A DNA stretch of 64,000 nt from Camellia lanceoleosa (lineage: Eukaryota; Streptophyta; Magnoliopsida; Ericales; Theaceae): the NCBI GenBank assembly GCA_025200525.1, contig CM045760.1, positions 45,341,932 through 45,405,931 of the forward strand, in the 5' to 3' direction. The notes below the pieces were generated by a model. The model was not told where the DNA came from, ran no database searches, and worked only from the letters and a program-made list of their open reading frames with translations. Below, one piece after another: positions 1 to 10,934 of the stretch. Position 1 is the first letter of the stretch; each line of letters starts with the position of its first letter. The position numbers were made by a program, and so were the translations under genes.

Positions 1-707
1 GTAAATACTTTTCTCCTTTGGGCATTAAACATTTCACTGTAGAGAAGGAAACTTGCCTTCATTAAAAGTGAAATTAACACTCTTAGATTTAGTGATTAAA
101 CTTCTCACTTGAACATTAACTATATTTTTTCTTGATTGATCATTTCCTCTTATAGAATATAGTTGCAAAAATAGTTCTTTTTTATTTTTATTTATTTCTT
201 TTTTTATGTTTGTTTCATCTACTAGCATAAGTTTAACAAGAGCCTAAGGGAACTTCTTCATATGCCCTCGTATGCTTATGATGTACATGGCTCACCTAAG
301 GTGCATGCCAAAGACTGATGCACAACCCTTTGGGAAACATAGTCTAAAAATCAAAGCCTTGATACGTTTTACCTTAGCCTCGAGACAAGGTGAACATTAG
401 GGTGAGCCTCAGTAAAGCCTTTTAATACTTTGGTTGTGGTATGAAACCCAAGAAGTAAGGATAAAGACAACACAAGAAGTTCCAAATACTTAGGATACAA
501 CCACAGCTGAGTCATGGCTAATTATATACTTAATATGAAATTAAAAACAAATTATTCATTTTTTTACATAGCAAAATTTCTATTTACTAGATGAAAATAA
601 TAACAAATAGTTCATGTTCTACATATAAATGTTGAAAAGAACTAGGAAGAGAACTTAATGTTTTACTTTTAGAAGTCAAAATTCACAAACAATTTTGGTT
701 TGGTAAA
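1..707. other. AT-rich intergenic DNA, no gene recognised
   Basis: I see no gene, TIR pair or LTR here. A 64-codon minus-strand reading frame (34-228) is lysine- and asparagine-rich and matches nothing I recognise; a chance frame in AT-rich DNA is the simplest reading. The last eight bases (708-715) are the left target-site copy of the hAT element that follows. Confidence 0.5.
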
Positions 708-715
708 GGTTCAGG

Positions 716-2117
716 CAAGGTTTCAAAATGCGGTGTTACGTAACGGTTGCGGCCGTAGGCACTACACCTTACCCCCGCTTTTGCGGTGTGATTGAGATTC
801 ACAGGTGTGTTAGCCGTAGCGGCTGTTGTAGGGCCGTAACGGCCCATTACGTAATAGTTTGGAACTGTTTCTTTCAAAAAAAGCCAAAACAAAAACTAAA
901 AATAGGGGAAATAGGTCTAGGTTGAACGCCTCAAGTGCGCATCTTGCGCACTAAACATTTTTTTCCAAGGAGACAACGCCTAACTAGATTACCAAAAAAA
1001 TAAAAGGAAAAATGGAAAACAAAGGAAACTTGGCTTAAATGCTTCGAATCAAAGATACATACCGAGAGATACAATTCTTTCGCTCATACAATTGAAGTAC
1101 AATTCGAAATCCAAAGAAATCTGGGTTGTCATCTTCAATGTTTAGGGTTTTGCAGATATCTTTCGTCCGCTCTCTCTACCGTGTTCTCTGTCTCTCTATT
1201 TTTTTCTCTCTCGTTGGGTTGTCTCTCTCTATATCTGTGGTATAGAGGAGTGAGGCTCTTTGACTTCTTGATAATGACTAGTCTTTATTATAATATAATG
1301 GCATTTATGTATTTATTATTTAAAGCTCTCTCTGTTGCTCTTTCCAACTTCCACCACAACCTTCATAATTTAATAAAAGAGAATGTGTGCTTAAAATTTC
1401 AATGACACTTTTTAAGATCATTTTTTTACAAATTATTTTAAAAACTATTTATGTTATAATTAATTAATTTTATATTTTATAAAAGTAAAAAAAAAAAAAA
1501 TCAAAACTCAAAAAGCTTATTATTTAAAAAAAACTAATTGTGTCAAGTTTTGTTGATTAGTTTATTTTATTTTTGTTTACAGGTTATTCAAAAAGAAAAT
1601 GAATATTCAAGTGATCCAAACTCAAATTTTTTTCTTTATAATTTATTTTTTAATTTTTATATGATTATATTAGCATGTATAATTTATTTTTTAAAACTAT
1701 TCAAGTTAAAATTTGCATATACTTCCACAAGTATAATAATTAAAAATAATAATTTTATACATCTAAGTCCAATAAGAAAAAAAATTGCCACAAGTGTAAT
1801 ATGGATTTATGACATATAAAGTCATTAATTATTAAAATAAAATGTAAAAAACTTAGTTTATAGTGATTTAAAAATATGAAATATATTGGATCGTACTTAA
1901 AAAATTATAAAAATTGATCAATATTTATTTTAAAACCCAATAAATATGATTATTGGAAAAAATATGCGTACCGGTAAGTTTTTTTTAAATTGTGCGAAAA
2001 ATAAAAAAATTCACGGTTCCGGTTACCGCAACCGTTACGCTATGGCCTTTACACCCCGCAACTGCAACCGCGCCGCTGCCACCGTTATGGCGACCGCAAC
2101 CGCTTTTCAGAACCTTG
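716..2117. mobile_element. Non-autonomous hAT transposon, 1.4 kb, with perfect 8-bp target-site duplication
   Basis: The element starts CAAGGTTTCAAAATGCGGT and ends with the inverted counterpart (AAGCGGTTGCGG side) finishing in AACCTTG. It is flanked on both sides by GGTTCAGG (708-715 and 2118-2125), an exact 8-bp duplication as expected for hAT transposition. About 150 bp at each end is GC-rich and full of GTTACGG/CCGTTAC and GCAACCG motifs in opposite orientation. Such subterminal motif clusters are typical transposase binding regions in hAT elements. The inner 1 kb is very AT-rich and holds no transposase-like frame, so movement would need a transposase supplied elsewhere. Seen directly: TIRs and TSD. 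Inferred: hAT superfamily from the 8-bp TSD and C(A)AGG start. Confidence 0.85.
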
Positions 2118-2125
2118 GGTTCAGG

Positions 2126-2610
2126 GTTCTAAATATTAAAAAACCCAAATGATCGATAAATATATAAATCCATTCTGCTAATTATTCTTTGAACTTTTCA
2201 AAAAATCACAGGTTCACACTTTATACATCATATTCTATGAAACACAGACACTTCATCTGACCTAACATATCAATGTCCAACACATCTAGGACACAAACAT
2301 GTTCAGAGACCTGGCAAATATGTGCTGGACACTCTTGTGTCCCATTTTTTTCACTTTTTTTGGTTGTTGGACGTGACATTCTCCGAACGTGCTGTTCCCT
2401 TTCTGGAACAACCCTTGGACACGATGATGACCCAAAAAAAAAAAAAAAATCACTGATTTTGTTCATGCAGCCTGCATGAACGCTAGATCTATGATTCAAA
2501 GAAAAAGTAGAACTAATCATGCCAGCATAACTACAATAAATGTTAAAAAAATATAAGGCAAAAGAAAAAGAAACCTACTTACTTGGGTTCAGCTTCGTCT
2601 TCTTCAACAA
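2126..2610. other. Intergenic DNA with a possible degenerate hAT relative
   Basis: From about 2,230 to 2,500 the DNA carries repeated GACAC/GTGTCC words and starts with a motif resembling the terminus of the hAT MITE at 5545-6007 (ACACAGACACTTC against ATCGACACTTC). I could not find a matching right end or target-site duplication. A run of 16 A lies near 2,435. No gene is visible. Confidence 0.3.
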
Positions 2611-3036
2611 ATCTTTACTTTTTTATTAGGGTTTGTAATCTTTACATCTCGCCAAATGAGCAAGGCTATAATACTCTCTTTTTTGTTGGTATGTTGTACA
2701 CCTGTTATGGGATTTGTTGGGTGTTTTATTCTACACTTCTATCGATCCAATTCATTATGCAAGGCTTTGTATTTGGATCTTAATTGCATGAAGTGGGGGT
2801 AGGGGAGAAGGAGCATAGAGAAGATCTTTACTTTTTTATTAGGGTTTGTAATCTTTACATCTCGCCAAATGAGCTAGGCTGTAATACTCTCTTTTTTGTT
2901 GGTATGTTGTACACCTGTTATGGGATTTGTTGGGTGTTTTATTTTACACTTCTATCGATCCAATTCATTATGCAAGGCTTTGTATTTGGATCTTAGTTGC
3001 ACGAAGCGGGGGTAGGGGAGAAGGAGCATATAGAAG
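2611..3036. repeat. Two-copy 213-bp tandem duplication
   Basis: A unit starting ATCTTTACTTTTTTATTAG and ending near GGGGAGAAGGAGCATAGAGA occurs at 2611-2823 and again at 2824-3036 with only a handful of substitutions. Both copies are open in the same frame, giving near-identical 66-70 residue translations. Those I take to be a by-product of a 213-bp (71-codon) period rather than a gene. The high identity suggests a recent duplication. Confidence 0.8.
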
Positions 3037-3279
3037 TTTCTAAGGTTGGGAATGCCTATGGCAGCGTGTATATATTTCATATATTAAAAGTATAAATATA
3101 TTCTAACAATTAATTTTCTACGTAGACATAAAATATGTATTAAGATATGAATAAGAATTTGTGATTGATGTCAATTATAAATTGTTTTTGTCAAATATGA
3201 ATATACATTATATAAATACAAAGAACTATCATTAGTTTAAGTTATTTTTCTTTTGTTTCTTTGATATTTGTATGTTTTT
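3037..3279. other. AT-rich spacer, nothing recognised
   Basis: Low-complexity AT-rich DNA between the tandem duplication and the dispersed repeat. No frames, inverted repeats or LTR ends were seen. Confidence 0.4.
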
Positions 3280-3422
3280 CGTTTCTATGTCAGTTGAGAG
3301 CGAGTTTCTTCCTTGACGGAAGGGAGTTTCTTGAAAGTTTCTTACTTGGGAGCGCAGAAACACGTTTCTCAATAAGAAGCGTCATCTAAGTAGAAGTTTT
3401 CTGCTACTAAGATTTGGATATC
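3280..3422 (+). repeat. Dispersed repeat, copy 1 (copy 2 at 47,950-48,065)
   Basis: The stretch reading TCAGTTGAGAGCGAGTTT, then CTTACTTGGGAGCG, then GCGTCATC and TTCTGCTACTA is matched in the same order at 47,950-48,065, with copy 1 having extra bases near its start. The family is unknown to me. Copy 2 sits directly downstream of Ogre-like gag remnants, so it may be a piece of the same retrotransposon family. Confidence 0.6.
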
Positions 3423-3956
3423 ATCAAGCCCATCATTTCAAAGGATGATACATGGAAAAAAAAATATTGCAAACAAAAAAATAAATAATAGATTATTATT
3501 AAATAAAAACATAACCAATAAAAAAGAAAAAAAACATAAAACTCAACATTAATTTAGTATTTTCAAAATTCATGAATATTGTAATATATATGGCATATAA
3601 AATATATAAAAATGTCTTTTTCACACGTCCATCGACATGTCGTGTCTCGCTTTTTTGAAAATCGTTGTGTTGGCAAATCCGAATCATGCTGTATATTTGT
3701 CACGTGTCATGTGTCTGTATAATAGATGGACCTAATCACGGATAAAGCAGCAGTGACCTTTAGAAAATAGTGCACCTTAACACATTACCAGACCATCCCA
3801 CTTAAAATAATGCAATCAAATTTGGCATATAGATCCTTAAGGCACAATGAAGCACAAAGTGCAAAGCTATCCTCAAATTACCAAAAAACTAATGTACCAT
3901 TTCATTTGGCTCCCATCCCTCTTAATCATATGACAGGATGAAAGGAAGCAACATAC
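3423..3956. other. Intergenic or intronic DNA with weak MITE remnants
   Basis: AT-rich DNA with a cluster of GACACG/GTGTC words at about 3,620-3,720 resembling hAT-type MITE termini, but no clean TIR/TSD. If the NUP107 pseudogene continued, its next exon (following the residues QLM) should lie here or further left; I could not find it. Confidence 0.35.
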
Positions 3957-4159
3957 CATGAGCTGGCGATTTAAGACAACTTCCTTGCTTACTGAAGAAT
4001 AAAGGGCACTCATTAGTGTTGCACACAAGGTGCCATCTGGGCACATACATTCACCAGACAGCAGACAGAGCATTGCAATGGCATGCAATTCTAGAGACAA
4101 AGGTTCTACTGATTCATAAACATGATCTCCAGTGGGAACCAACCATGGATTTTCTTTTC
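3957..4159 (-). pseudogene. NUP107: NUP107 exon: KENPWL...ECMCPDGT...LNRQLM
   Basis: Acceptor TTTTCTAG precedes 4159 and donor GTATGT follows 3957. The 203 bp are open and encode the conserved ENPWL, ESVEP, LELHA(I/T)AMLCL, SGEC and LMSALYSSVS blocks of plant NUP107, ending at QLM. The exon starts in phase with the preceding exon (A|GA gives R). No lesion is visible in this exon. Confidence 0.85.
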
Positions 4160-4314
4160 CTAGAAAATAAAATATATCAATTAATTCAAACCTGAAAGCT
4201 TACAAGTGGAAGAACATAAACTGATGGGACCAAGTCAACGATCTGTAATAAAACTACACAAATAAACATGGTGGCTAATCCAAAGATCTCTACGTGCAAT
4301 GTTTGTTAACTCAC

Positions 4315-4471
4315 TTCAGAGCAGTGAAAATGATGAATTCAGTGTTTCCTTAGCTGCTGCAATCGCTCTTTGCTTTTATTCAACTGACAATTCAAGGGGA
4401 GAAACTTCAACATTCTCTTACTCAACTTTCAGCCAGTTGCGATAAGTTGCATCACAGGAGTAGCACTCGCT
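4315..4471 (-). pseudogene. NUP107: NUP107 exon with three in-frame stops
   Basis: The block CYSCDATYRNWLKVE, then ENVEVSPLELSVE, then KQRAIAAAKETLNSS matches the plant NUP107 linker before ENPWL. Stop codons replace residues after WLKVE, after ELSVE and after the final LL. The exon is 157 bp with acceptor ATTAG and donor GTGAGT, and its phase fits both neighbours, so decay is by point changes and the splice structure is preserved. Confidence 0.85.
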
Positions 4472-4591
4472 CTAATTTAATGAAACATTGTACAAATTTG
4501 CAGTCTTGGAAGTGATAAAATATCAAGGCCAAAAGAAAAGCATAAACAACATTGACTGCAATGAACAGATACAGATCTAAATAAACCATAC

Positions 4592-4747
4592 CCAGTCCTG
4601 GAACTCTCTTAGGTTCTCAGAAACATCATGATCCTCAGTAGAAAGAAGAGTTTCAGTTGGCTGTTTCAAAGGTTCAGCAAGAAAACTTAGCAATGTGTGG
4701 GCACCCTCCACATGGAAATAAGAGCAAACTCCCTGAACAGTATGTTG
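4592..4747 (-). pseudogene. NUP107: NUP107 exon with frameshifting deletion
   Basis: The exon opens in frame as NILFREFALISMWRVP and then continues as GAHTLLSFLAEPLKQ...VSENLREFQDW in another frame. Plant NUP107 has a short segment between WRVP and GAHTLL that is missing here. The exon is 156 bp where 175 would keep phase, so a 19-bp loss is implied; the short repeat GGTGCC at the junction would fit a microhomology deletion. Borders are TTGTAG and GTATGG. Confidence 0.85.
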
Positions 4748-5544
4748 CTACAATAACAATGAAAGATCAATATTTAGGAAGCCGACAAGATGAGAACAAG
4801 AAAATAGGTAGGTAAGAAAAATAGTGAAGTAATTAGTCAAGAATGTATAAGAATAATGCAAGAAGAGACCTCAGTAGCAGACAATGGGAGAAACTAGATG
4901 GTAGAGCTCAATCAAAGGAACAAGAAAAACATGTTCAGAACCCAGAAGCACCAGCATTAAAGGCAATATCACAAATGTAATTGCTTCCAATTTTAAATCA
5001 TGTAAAGAATAAAAAATCAGTAACTTCTCATTATTCACTGAAAAAGGGCAATTTTTACATGATTTGTGGACATCTATACAAGTATCGAATGTCAATACCG
5101 GAACCAAATGTGTGATATGGAAAACCCCACAATTCAAGACACGGCGAAAAGGACTCATATTTGTATTCATCTAAGTTCCATTACCCTTGTACTAAATACA
5201 CTCCTGTAACTTAGTAGACATCTGATGGATAAAGAAAATTTATAACTGGGTGAGGCCAAAACCAGTTAGCTGATGTTGGTTCGACCTATTGAAAGTATTA
5301 GGAGAAATCCAAACTTAAGTACAACCGTATGGGTGCGAAGGAAATTACCTAGTGCTGATTTCTACAATATGGGGAACAGATTGAATTAGGAACAAACCTA
5401 CATTTGGCGTATGTACAAACACAACCTTTTGTAATTTTTCAACAAAGTGACTATCCTCATGTCCAAACCTTCATACTCACACTTAATAACCCACATTTAT
5501 CCATAAATTGGTAGAGCCATTCACATTGATTATGTTAGTGTAAT
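4748..5544. other. NUP107 pseudogene intron, left part
   Basis: No recognisable element or exon. A 99-codon minus-strand frame (4871-5170) has no family resemblance I can name and no supporting splice sites. Confidence 0.45.
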
Positions 5545-6007
5545 CTAAGAAGCATCGACACTTCAAAACAAATGCCGTAGCCATGTTAGACACGCAGGCA
5601 TGGCGAGGACATGTATAGGACACGTCACATGCTGTGTCTCCTTATTTAATTAATTTATTTTCAAGGGATACATGGGAACACTTCGGGGACACATATAGAA
5701 CACATGGCGTGTCCCCTTATTTATTTTCGAAACAAGAGCTTTTGATGAATGTTGGACGTATATTATTTTTTTCTTAGACTTAAATACTTAATAGATCATC
5801 TATAAAAAAAAAAAGACATAATGATAAGTGTCAGTTAAATTTTTTTTTCTTCAAAGAATTAGTGTTAAATTTTGTTAATTTTGATTGTTTGTAGATGTAA
5901 TAGCAAATAAAATTATATGAAAAAATATTTTATTGTTGTATCACCACCATGTCCATGTTCCATTTTTTGAGATCACCGTATCCCGTGTCCATGTTTGTGC
6001 TTCTTAG
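5545..6007. mobile_element. hAT-type MITE, 463 bp, with perfect 8-bp TSD
   Basis: The element starts CTAAGAAGCATCGACAC and ends GTGTCC...GTGCTTCTTAG, an inverted match of the first bases. Both sides carry AGTGTAAT (5537-5544 and 6008-6015), an exact 8-bp duplication. The inside is rich in GGACAC/GTGTCC words and has no coding capacity. It lies in the large NUP107 intron. Confidence 0.85.
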
Positions 6008-6015
6008 AGTGTAAT

Positions 6016-6870
6016 TAAGCATATAAAAAATAAAAATAAAATAAAAAATAGGGATCATTCCGAAGTATTTACAATTCATTTAAAGCTTCAATAATGACTT
6101 GAGTACATGGGCTTACGGACCACTTGTTTCCAAGTTGAATTTAGGGTTATGCAGAAAAGCCTCTTTTGGAGCATGGTGTTTCATTTTTGAACTCAACCTC
6201 CAGTTGCAGCCAATAAAGCACCAATTGGGGGGGCAAGAATTTCACTCTAATGGACACATCCTTTGAAGACTCGAGAACTCCTAAGCTGCTTCGAGTGACA
6301 GAAAAGGAAAGGAAGGGAAAACCATTTTCTTTTACTGTCATGTACACGTGTTCAATTGTTACAAGAAAATGTAGGTTCCACCATAACTATTTTCTTTAAG
6401 GAATTAGTTTTCCTCGAATCCTTTCCTATAAAAAGTACAGGATTCAGCATCGTGGAAAAGTTAAAATTATTTTTTTACATAAATTTTCTTTTAAACTGAA
6501 TAAATAACGGGAAAATCAATTATTTCTTTTTTATTTTCCTTTCCTTTCTGTTAAACCATTTTCTCTCTAGAAACATTTTCCTATAACAATGTATGCTTGA
6601 CATCAAGTTGTGGAAGGGCGATATTCTTTTTTTACTCTCTCTTTACTATTTGTATTAGAATGACTCTTCATGAGACAATTTTTCTAGATTTCAAGTGGAT
6701 TCAAAGCCTGACAGAAGGATCTACCTTTACGAACTTCACTTTCTAGAGTTGTTGCTAGGTGTTTCACATATAAAATATTTTTCCAACCAAAGAACTTTTT
6801 TCACATATTGCAAGGCCTCTAGTTTAAAGCTACTATTGAAATGTCTTCGGGAGAATATTGTATATATTCA
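6016..6870. other. NUP107 pseudogene intron, no clear element
   Basis: Purine-rich then pyrimidine-rich tracts at 6,290-6,560 (GAAAAGGAAAGGAAGGGAAAA and CTTTCCTTTCTG) hint at an old inverted-repeat MITE, but termini were not resolved. No gene is seen. Confidence 0.35.
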
Positions 6871-7010
6871 ATATTAGGCATACTTCTGATTGAATATATT
6901 AGGCTTGATTTAGGCATGACTGTAATTACGCTATATTAGGTATAATAGTGATTATGTAATCTTTGTATTTCCTTTTTAGTTTTAGGATACTGAGGTCTTG
7001 ATGTAACTAT
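6871..7010. mobile_element. Probable Copia LTR fragment
   Basis: Repeated short phrases (TATTAGGC, TGATTATGTAATCTTTGTA, TTTAGGCATGACTGTAATTA) resemble the 3' half of plant Copia LTRs. No intact LTR borders, primer site or duplication was found, so this is a weak call from sequence style. Confidence 0.35.
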
Positions 7011-7820
7011 ATATACAATTGAATATACAAATTTCTCATAAAACCTACAGTCTTGACATGTAAAATCATGAAATTCCTTTACAAATAATAATGGATCCAC
7101 TATGGAGAAAACAATAACCAAAACATTTCAAATACCATCATTTCCAAACATGGTTATTGAGAAGTTGGCAACGTGTAAACCAAATGGAAAAAAAGGCTTC
7201 ACCAAGAAAAAAAGGTTAGCATTCATTACATTGGCAAGTTGAAAGCGAATTGAGAAATACCTAGGTGTAGAAGTTATTAAGGATGGGAGGTTAGGGTTAA
7301 TAGTAGGGTTGTTCATTATACCCACTAACCCGCATAAATCGTTTGACCTAGACAGCCTCATGATGTTGGAGACGATTTTGAGCAGGTGAATGATCGGCTG
7401 CGGTTTTCTAATATATTATTTCAAGAGTTTGCGGTCAAAAATGGGTACAAAAAATACAAACCGACCAAATGAATATAATTATATAGCATTTTATATTGGT
7501 GGCCTTGGAAGTACAGTTGTGTCAGTCTGAGTTCTCTATGACAGACAGCTACACTTTCTCATAACCATTCAATATCTCTCTATCATAAACCCAAAGACTT
7601 TCCCAAAAAACAAAGAGACTTTCTATCTCTCACTCTCTCTTCACTCTCGGTCTCTCTCACTTTCTCCTATTTTTCTTCATAACCATTCAATTCTTTTCTC
7701 TTTCATAAACCCAAAGAGTCTTTTCTAGAAAACCAAAAAGACTCTATCTCTCAGTCTCTCCACTCTATAGGTCACTCACACTGTTTTTTCTTCTCTCCAT
7801 TGGAGTAAGAAATATTCTCC

Positions 7821-7853
<33 letters not shown>

Positions 7854-8100
7854 ATCTCTGCTTCTCTCTCTCTTCCCTCCCATCTTCAATCTTCCGCCCC
7901 TCTTTAATAATGGTGGTGGCAATGGCCGACAAGGGTGATCGTGACGGTGAGCATTGGCGGTCATGGTGGTTGCAGATGCGGCTGCGATGAGCGATGGCGG
8001 TATTCTCTCTTTCTCTCTCTCTCCCATTTTCTTCCTCCACAAATCTATAAATATATATATATATATATACGTGCGTGTGTCTATAAGTTTTAAGATGTAT
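7011..8100. other. Intronic DNA with long CT-rich tracts and AT microsatellite
   Basis: From about 7,540 to 7,900 the strand is strongly pyrimidine-rich, with two imperfect copies of CATAACCATTCAAT...CATAAACCCAAAGA and a (CT)n run near 7,819-7,856. A (TA)n run lies at about 8,048-8,069. The large arginine/glutamate-rich frames here are translations of the CT repeat, not genes. The last bases before 8,101 would be the 3' target flank of the LINE. Confidence 0.5.
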
Positions 8101-8221
8101 TTTTTTTTTTTTATCAACAACAAAAAACTTTATTGATAAATCAAAAAAAGGAAGCGAGGATGAGGCATCCTCTTACAAAAGGACAACAAGAATACAAAAA
8201 ATGAAACCCCAAACAAGCTAA

Positions 8222-8886
8222 TCACGAGCAAAAGCCTACAAATCACACACCGCCAACTAATCTCTAGCTAACAAAAAAAAGTGGGACTCCCTTAAATAAA
8301 GAGCTCCCCGAAACCAAAAAGAAGTCAAGTGACAAACATTATCCCACAAATAGCCCACCTCCCGGAACTTATCTTCAAACAACCTCACATTTCTCTCCAT
8401 CCATAGAACCCAAAAAGTTGCGAAGACAGTACAAGACCATAGCATTTTGGCTCTCTTCATTCCACCGAATGTGCAAAAATCAACCAGAAGCATATGCGCA
8501 CTCCCTTTTGGAGCTACCCACATAACATTCCCCAAAGAAAACAATCTATGCCATAAATTCAAAGCGATTGGATAATGCATGAATAAATGATTCACAAATT
8601 CCCCATCCTTACAACACATAATGCACCACTAAGGATTTAGAAAACGATTAGGTCTCCGTTTCTGCAATGTATCATTTGTCAAAATGCCTTCATGAACCAA
8701 GGCCCACATGAACACCTTTATCTTTAGGGGAGCACAAGCCTTCCAAACTTTTTTGCAAAAAGGAAACTGAGGAACATAAGGATTATCAACGATGTAATCA
8801 AAAAAAGACTTACAAGAAAATATCCCGGATGAATGAAAAGCTGAAACCCTCGTCCTCCAAAAGTAGAGATAAAGAAAAATGATCAA
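8222..8886 (-). pseudogene. LINE ORF2 C-terminal zf-RVT-like region
   Basis: The blocks FPFCKKVWKACAPLKIKVFMW, then NDTLQKRRP, C..C..GEFVNHLFMHY and LWMERN.R.FE match the cysteine/histidine-bearing C-terminus of plant L1 ORF2 proteins. A stop separates the two halves near 8,625. Non-functional. Confidence 0.75.
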
Positions 8887-9041
8887 TTCTGGACAATAAA
8901 GAAGTCAACTGTGAAGCCTCCCTATCATTAAGATTCCTAGAAAAATCAAAATTTCAAGAAATTGGAGCCAAAAGTAGACAAGCCATGGAAGCAATTGAAG
9001 AATTATGAGATCAAGCCACTCTATATAGATGTGGGAAACCA

Positions 9042-9779
9042 TCAGCAAAAGAAGATTGACCCATCCAAACATTCTTCCAAAATAAAAGAAGTTTCCCATT
9101 GCTCACCCATTACAGAAAGGTGATTGGACCAACATGTGAAAATTTGATAAATTGACTTCCAAGGAGCACGACAGTTACCCCTCAAAACCACCCATGAATC
9201 CCTACCATTTTCATGAGTCCCATATTTGCTTCTTATAACCAAATGCCATAGTGAATCAATCTCAAGTGGAAATCTCCATAACCACTTGCCAAGAAAGACC
9301 ATGTTCCTAGCCAAAATATCACCGATAGCCAAACCCCGCTTCTCCTTAGGTAACGACACTAACTCCCAATTCACCAAGTGATCCTTTTTCCCCTCATCCT
9401 TGCCTTCCCAAAGAAAATCCCTCATCAACTTTTCTACTAACCTTACCACCTTAACCGGAACCTTGAACAAAGATAAATAATAGATAGGAATACCACTCAA
9501 AACAATCTTAACCAAAGTGTATCTTCCCCCACGTGATAATAAAGTCTTACTCCACCCTTCCAATCTCTTGCCAATCTTTTCTACAACTGGATTCCAAAAA
9601 GCTTCACTCCTAGGATTACCCCCCAATAGAAGACCCAAATACTTAAACAGAAGTGACTCTATACCACATCCAAAAAGTGTCGTCCTGTTCTGAAGCTGAT
9701 CTTGCTGCATATTAATTCTCACCACTCTACTTTTTCCCAAATTAACCTTAAGCCCTAAGATAACCCCAAAAAGTCTCAA
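9042..9779 (-). pseudogene. LINE ORF2 segment downstream of RT catalytic core
   Basis: The frame holds GLKVNLGKSRVV, then YLGLLLGGNPRS, then KTLLSRGGRYTLVKIVLSGIP, all standard blocks of the plant L1 thumb/connection region, followed by the GKWLWRF block. It is in the same decayed ORF2 as the neighbouring segments. Confidence 0.8.
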
Positions 9780-10805
9780 AATTAAATAAAGATTAACTAT
9801 CTCACTTTCATCCCTTGAAGAGAAAAATATGATATCATTAGCATATTATAAATATGTCACACTAACTCTATCCCTCTCCACCTCCAACCCCGCAAAAAGA
9901 CCTGCTTCTTTAGCTCTATCGACCATCCTTCCCAGTACATCAGCCACCAAAATGAAAAGAAAAAGAGATAGTAGGCCCCCTTGTCATAGCCCCCGCGAAG
10001 CCCTAAAGCAATCCCCTAGTGTACCATTAACTACGACTGACATATTACAAGTCAACAAACATCCCCTAATCCAAGATCTCCACCGCCCACCATATCCCTT
10101 CTTGTCCATTACAAAATCCAAAAACTGCCAATCCACATGGTCATATGCCTTCTCAAAATCTACCTTAAAAATAAGTCCCTTCCTCCCTGAACTTCTATAT
10201 TCCTCCACTACTTCATTTGCCACTAAGGAGACATCTAAGATTTGTCTTCCTTTCACAAAAGCCCCTTCTGCCCTAGACACAATATCCCCCAAAGACATCC
10301 TTAGTCATTTTGATAAAACCTTCCCCAAAATCATATAGAGTGATGTTACCAAACTGATAGGCCTAAAATCTCCAATTCTTACAGCATTCACTTTCTTAGG
10401 AATTAAACAGATAAATGTGGCATTTGAGCTCAAATTAACAACCCCTGACTCATGAAATTCCAAAAACACTTTCAACAAATCCCCTTTCACCACCTCCCAA
10501 CAGTCCTGAAAAACAGCCATGGAAAAACCATCCGGACCTAGAGCTTTGTCTCTCTCACAATCGAAGACCGCCTCTCGAATTTCAGTTTCATCAAAAGGCC
10601 TTTCAAGCCATGTCACAATTGCCTGATCAATGGTTCTCCACTCGAGTCCTTCAATCCCCGATCTATTCACCTCTTCCTTCAAATAAAGCTTAGAATAAAA
10701 ATCGTACATGCCACTGACAATCTGATTCTCCCTCTCCTCCACTACCCTTGGGCTTACTTCTAATATCTTGATGAACTGCTTCTTCCTTTTCCTATCTGCA
10801 ACCAT
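9780..10805 (-). pseudogene. LINE reverse transcriptase core, catalytic site mutated
   Basis: Blocks seen in order: RDKALGPDGFSMAVFQDCWE, then FICLIPKK, FRPISLV, GRQILDVSLVANE, VDFEKAYDHVDW and ASRGL (stop) QGG. The catalytic F-A-D-D box reads YAND at 9834-9845, so one of the two metal-binding aspartates is asparagine; a stop lies just before it. Another stop replaces the arginine of GLRQG. Reverse transcription by this copy is not possible. Confidence 0.85.
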
Positions 10806-10934
10806 GTGAAAAAATTTTGAATTAACATCCCCTTCCTACAACCATTTGATCTTTGCTTTTTGAACCCAAGAAATTTGCTCCCTAAAAGTCAACTCTTCCA
10901 ATTTCAATCTCAACTCAAATCTTTCCCTCCTAAA

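Noticed and set aside
3957..4747. VIRILIZER-like protein as identity for these exons
   Set aside because: First impression only; the block order FREFALISMWRVP, GAHTLLSFLAEPLKQ, ENPWL, SALYSSVS and the MEVD...SPSYFDPEDL start fit NUP107.
7776..8123. Arginine/glutamate-rich minus-strand frames of 62-115 codons
   Set aside because: They translate CT-rich microsatellite DNA and have no conserved motif.
9829..10338. 169-codon plus-strand frame
   Set aside because: Antisense shadow of the LINE reverse transcriptase.
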